Shown piece after piece: positions 4,642 to 6,418 of a DNA stretch of 6,418 nt. The DNA comes from an uncultured Oscillospiraceae bacterium (lineage in GTDB: Bacteria; Bacillota; Clostridia; Oscillospirales; Oscillospiraceae): NCBI GenBank assembly GCA_910578575.1, contig CAJTQP010000091.1:1-6418 (forward strand). The letters are read 5' to 3'. The position numbers were made by a program, and so were the translations under genes. Within the stretch, counting starts at the first letter, position 1. Each line of letters opens with the position of its first letter. The notes beneath the pieces are model-generated. The model saw nothing but the letters and a program-made list of their open reading frames with translations. It was not told the origin of the DNA and made no database searches.

Positions 4642-5928
4642 TTATTTATCGCCTTGGAATGCCCGGTAGACTGCTCTTCTGGTGCATCCCGTCTCCGGCG
4701 GGAAAAACTCCTTGGGCAAGCTGGTCACAGGCCCCTCCGGGTCCATGGCGTATTTTAAGATTCCCTGTTCCGCGCACCAGTCCATGGCGCCCCAATAGGC
4801 GTGCTCATGGTTGCCGGTCTCCCGGATCCGCCGGACCCGGCGGCCGATGGCCTCCCCACGGGGAGCCAGGAGCATAGCCAGCTCGCCCCAGGTCATGGGG
4901 GCGTCCAGGCGCAGGCGGTTGTCAGAATAGACGATGCCCCTGGTCCGTTGCAGCTTTTCCAGGGTTGCAAAGTCCGGATCCTCCCGGCCCACGTCGGCAA
5001 AGGGGCTCTCCTCCATCAGCTGGGACACCGTGACCACCTGGTAGTCATAGCGCTTCAGCAGCTCCAGCTGCTTTTTCAGCCCAAAGGCCACCGGGGTGCG
5101 GCGGGACATATTGTAGCCGTCCTTTTGGAAGATGATCTGGCCAGCCAGGGCGTTGGGGTCCTCTGCCAGGGCCCTGGCCATGGGGGCGGTCATGGCCTCC
5201 ACCTCCGCCTTCAAGGTCTCCTCGGCGGAACCCCGGTTCACCGGCAGCCAACCTGCCCCGTCAAAGGACGCGGCCATGTACTGATAGCCCAGTTGGTCAT
5301 AGACATCGTAGCTACTAAACCCCCCGGCCATCTTGTCCACATAGTGGGGTGGACGGCCCATGGTGATCTCATATCCGTATTTCTCTTGCAGGAGCTTGTG
5401 GAGACGGTTCAGGTCCTCCACTGCGGCATCCAAGCCCTCCAGGTAGCTGCGCTTGCCATAGACGAAGGGCTTTTTCCCAAAGAGGACGTGGCGGTAGCCG
5501 TGGTTGGTGATCTGGTGCCCCTCCTCCAGGATACGGCGAATCAGGCGCTCGTTGTTCACCGCGCCCCCCCGCTCGTCCTGGTTGATGTCCGGGTAGTGGT
5601 CAAATTTCACCCCGCCCCAGTCCGCCTGGCCGTTTTTGCCGGGGGTGTCGGGGTAGTTCTCCCCGGTGTCTCCCACCACGTCGAAGGTCCCTAGGGCATC
5701 ATACTCCTTTAATATATCCAACAGAACATCCGTCAAAGCCCGGCCGCTGAACTTGTCCGGCGCCGCCGGCAGGTCCATGGGGCCGTCGTCAAAGGTCATG
5801 GCCACCAGGCGCTTCGTGGTCCGGACCCGCTCGATGCGACGGGTGTAGCTGATATGGTGCTTTTCTTCGGGCAGGAACCGCTTCAACACTTTTTTTCCGG
5901 CTTTCCCCGCCTTCACAATGATCGACAT
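4642..5928 (-). CDS. NodB-type polysaccharide deacetylase-like protein with C-terminal SLH-like repeats
   Basis: 428 residues. Start chosen at ATG 5928-5926 because AAGGAG at 5937-5942 lies 8 nt upstream; the frame is open further up but would overlap the upstream gene. NodB motifs: TFDDGP at 45-50 (Asp47, Asp48), NHGYRH at 142-147 (metal ligands His143, His147), GRPPH at 191-195, and FDGAGW at 222-227. Motif 5, normally IILxHD, reads IIFQKD at 265-270, so the general-acid His is Lys269. The region between motifs 1 and 2 is long (about 95 residues) and includes an NYPDTPGKNG segment. Residues 309-355 (PFADV, LQRTRGIVYSDN, APMTWGELAMLL) and about 376-424 (AYWGAMDWCAEQGIL, FFPPETGCTRRAVYRAF) read as two SLH-like repeats. 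The N-terminus is basic with no signal peptide or membrane segment. Known for the family: removal of N- or O-acetyl groups from peptidoglycan or glycans. Activity and location are uncertain here. It shares an operon with the genes on both sides. Confidence 0.8.
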   Translation of the reverse strand: MSIIVKAGKAGKKVLKRFLPEEKHHISYTRRIERVRTTKRLVAMTFDDGPMDLPAAPDKFSGRALTDVLLDILKEYDALGTFDVVGDTGENYPDTPGKNGQADWGGVKFDHYPDINQDERGGAVNNERLIRRILEEGHQITNHGYRHVLFGKKPFVYGKRSYLEGLDAAVEDLNRLHKLLQEKYGYEITMGRPPHYVDKMAGGFSSYDVYDQLGYQYMAASFDGAGWLPVNRGSAEETLKAEVEAMTAPMARALAEDPNALAGQIIFQKDGYNMSRRTPVAFGLKKQLELLKRYDYQVVTVSQLMEESPFADVGREDPDFATLEKLQRTRGIVYSDNRLRLDAPMTWGELAMLLAPRGEAIGRRVRRIRETGNHEHAYWGAMDWCAEQGILKYAMDPEGPVTSLPKEFFPPETGCTRRAVYRAFQGDK

Positions 5929-5944
5929 ACTTGCGCTCCTTCCT

Positions 5945-6418
5945 TCATAGATCCTCCCAGGCACATTTGGCCGCAAACAGCGCCCACTTCCCATAGCCCA
6001 GGGGGGATGCGTTGCTCTTTCTCAGCTTGGTGTACTGGCTCCGGGCCACCCAGATCGCCCGGCTTTCCCGGCCGCTCACCTGGCCCTGCCCCCCTAGGAG
6101 CGCGCCACGGAGTGCCGGGAGGGTACAGGCCTCCACCTCCACCAGGATACGCCCGTTGCCGATCTCCTGGGGCAGGTGTGCGTCGCTGCCGGCAAAGGGC
6201 CGCAGGCCTTGGGCCTGGGCGAAGTCCGCCGCCATCTGGTTGGCCCTGGGATTCTTCCGGTTGGCCCGGCTGTTCCAGACCTCCACCCCGTCCAGGGAGG
6301 GGACCAGGGGCAGGAGGGGTTCCATCTCCCGCCGGTGCTGGAAGGGGTGGGCCAGCACCGCCAGTCCCCCCTTCTCCCGAATCTCCGCCGCGCTGGACAC
6401 TAGGTCCCTGGACCCGCT
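5945..6418 (-). CDS. PHP-domain metal-dependent phosphoesterase, C-terminal part (5' end beyond window)
   Basis: The frame is open from the right edge to TGA at 5947-5945, 157 residues visible. Seen: GGLAVLAHPFQHR, then LDGVEVWNSRANRKNP, then FAGSDAHLPQEIG. The His of AHP, the Glu of GVEVW and the GSDAH motif are metal-site elements of PHP phosphoesterases (the YciV/TrpH-like group); the N-terminal HxH motif lies outside the window. A GTG at 6400-6398 is in frame, but the protein clearly continues upstream. The last 50 or so residues (from about SGRESRAIWV to KCAWEDL) are basic and not recognisable to me. Known members hydrolyse phosphoester bonds in nucleotides or oligonucleotides; the substrate cannot be told here. 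The stop is 16 bp before the deacetylase-like gene, whose ribosome binding site begins in that gap, so the two are likely co-transcribed and coupled. Confidence 0.8.
   Translation of the reverse strand, partial: SGSRDLVSSAAEIREKGGLAVLAHPFQHRREMEPLLPLVPSLDGVEVWNSRANRKNPRANQMAADFAQAQGLRPFAGSDAHLPQEIGNGRILVEVEACTLPALRGALLGGQGQVSGRESRAIWVARSQYTKLRKSNASPLGYGKWALFAAKCAWEDL

Noticed and set aside
4801..5694. Long open frame on the plus strand opposite the deacetylase-like gene (also 4081-4758, 2685-3350, and 519-1442 on the minus strand)
   Set aside because: These mirror real genes with recognisable families on the other strand, have low-complexity Gly/His/Val- or Pro/Arg-rich compositions and lack good ribosome binding sites. 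Long antisense frames are common in GC-rich DNA.
5929..5994. Longer N-terminus for the deacetylase-like protein, starting at 5994
   Set aside because: It would overlap the upstream PHP gene by 50 bp and has no ribosome binding site, whereas the ATG at 5928 has AAGGAG at good spacing.
6398..6400. GTG as the start of the PHP-domain gene
   Set aside because: No ribosome binding site precedes it, the frame is open to the window edge, and PHP proteins need an N-terminal HxH motif that would be missing.
1..6418. CRISPR arrays, insertion sequences, tRNA or rRNA genes, phage genes
   Set aside because: No regularly spaced repeats, transposase or phage protein families, or tRNA/rRNA sequences were seen on either strand.

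Overview
The window looks like a chromosomal segment of a GC-rich, low-motility-signal Clostridia genome. An Oscillospiraceae-type gut Firmicute (Oscillibacter/Flavonifractor/Intestinimonas-like) is my best guess. The reasons are Gram-positive style AGGAGG ribosome binding sites, sigma-A type promoters with 17-bp spacers, a SleB/CwlJ-type cell wall hydrolase, SLH-like repeats, a clostridial-type crotonase and the acetylase branch of diaminopimelate synthesis. The taxonomic call is inference; no marker gene is present.

Left part (1-2700): a lysine/diaminopimelate block. The 5' end of dapH (tetrahydrodipicolinate N-acetyltransferase) runs off the left edge on the minus strand. Divergent from it, across a 90-bp promoter region, lie an M20D amidohydrolase that fits dapL (N-acetyl-diaminopimelate deacetylase) and then a class I aminotransferase. 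By position the aminotransferase would supply the middle step of the pathway (N-acetyl-2-amino-6-ketopimelate to N-acetyl-LL-diaminopimelate). Its active site is odd: the residue that should be the Schiff-base lysine is Asn233, and the usual aromatic residue stacking on the PLP ring is Ile122, while the other cofactor and substrate residues are intact. A strong hairpin terminator at 2660-2700 separates it from the convergent gene that follows.

Middle part (2715-3840): a secreted SleB/CwlJ-family cell wall hydrolase on the minus strand. It has its own near-consensus promoter and a roughly 170-nt leader that can fold into several strong, partly mutually exclusive helices. I could not match the leader to a riboswitch class I know, so it is the best candidate for an undescribed cis-regulatory RNA. 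Upstream lies AT-rich non-coding DNA with three adjacent inverted repeats.

Right part (3841-6418): a tight minus-strand operon in transcription order: a PHP-domain metal-dependent phosphoesterase (5' end beyond the window), a NodB-type polysaccharide deacetylase-like protein with a C-terminal pair of SLH-like repeats but no signal peptide and a Lys in place of the motif-5 His, and a crotonase (enoyl-CoA hydratase). Gaps are 16 and 24 bp. The functional link between these three is not obvious. Much of the window (diaminopimelate synthesis, cell wall hydrolase, deacetylase-like protein) touches peptidoglycan.
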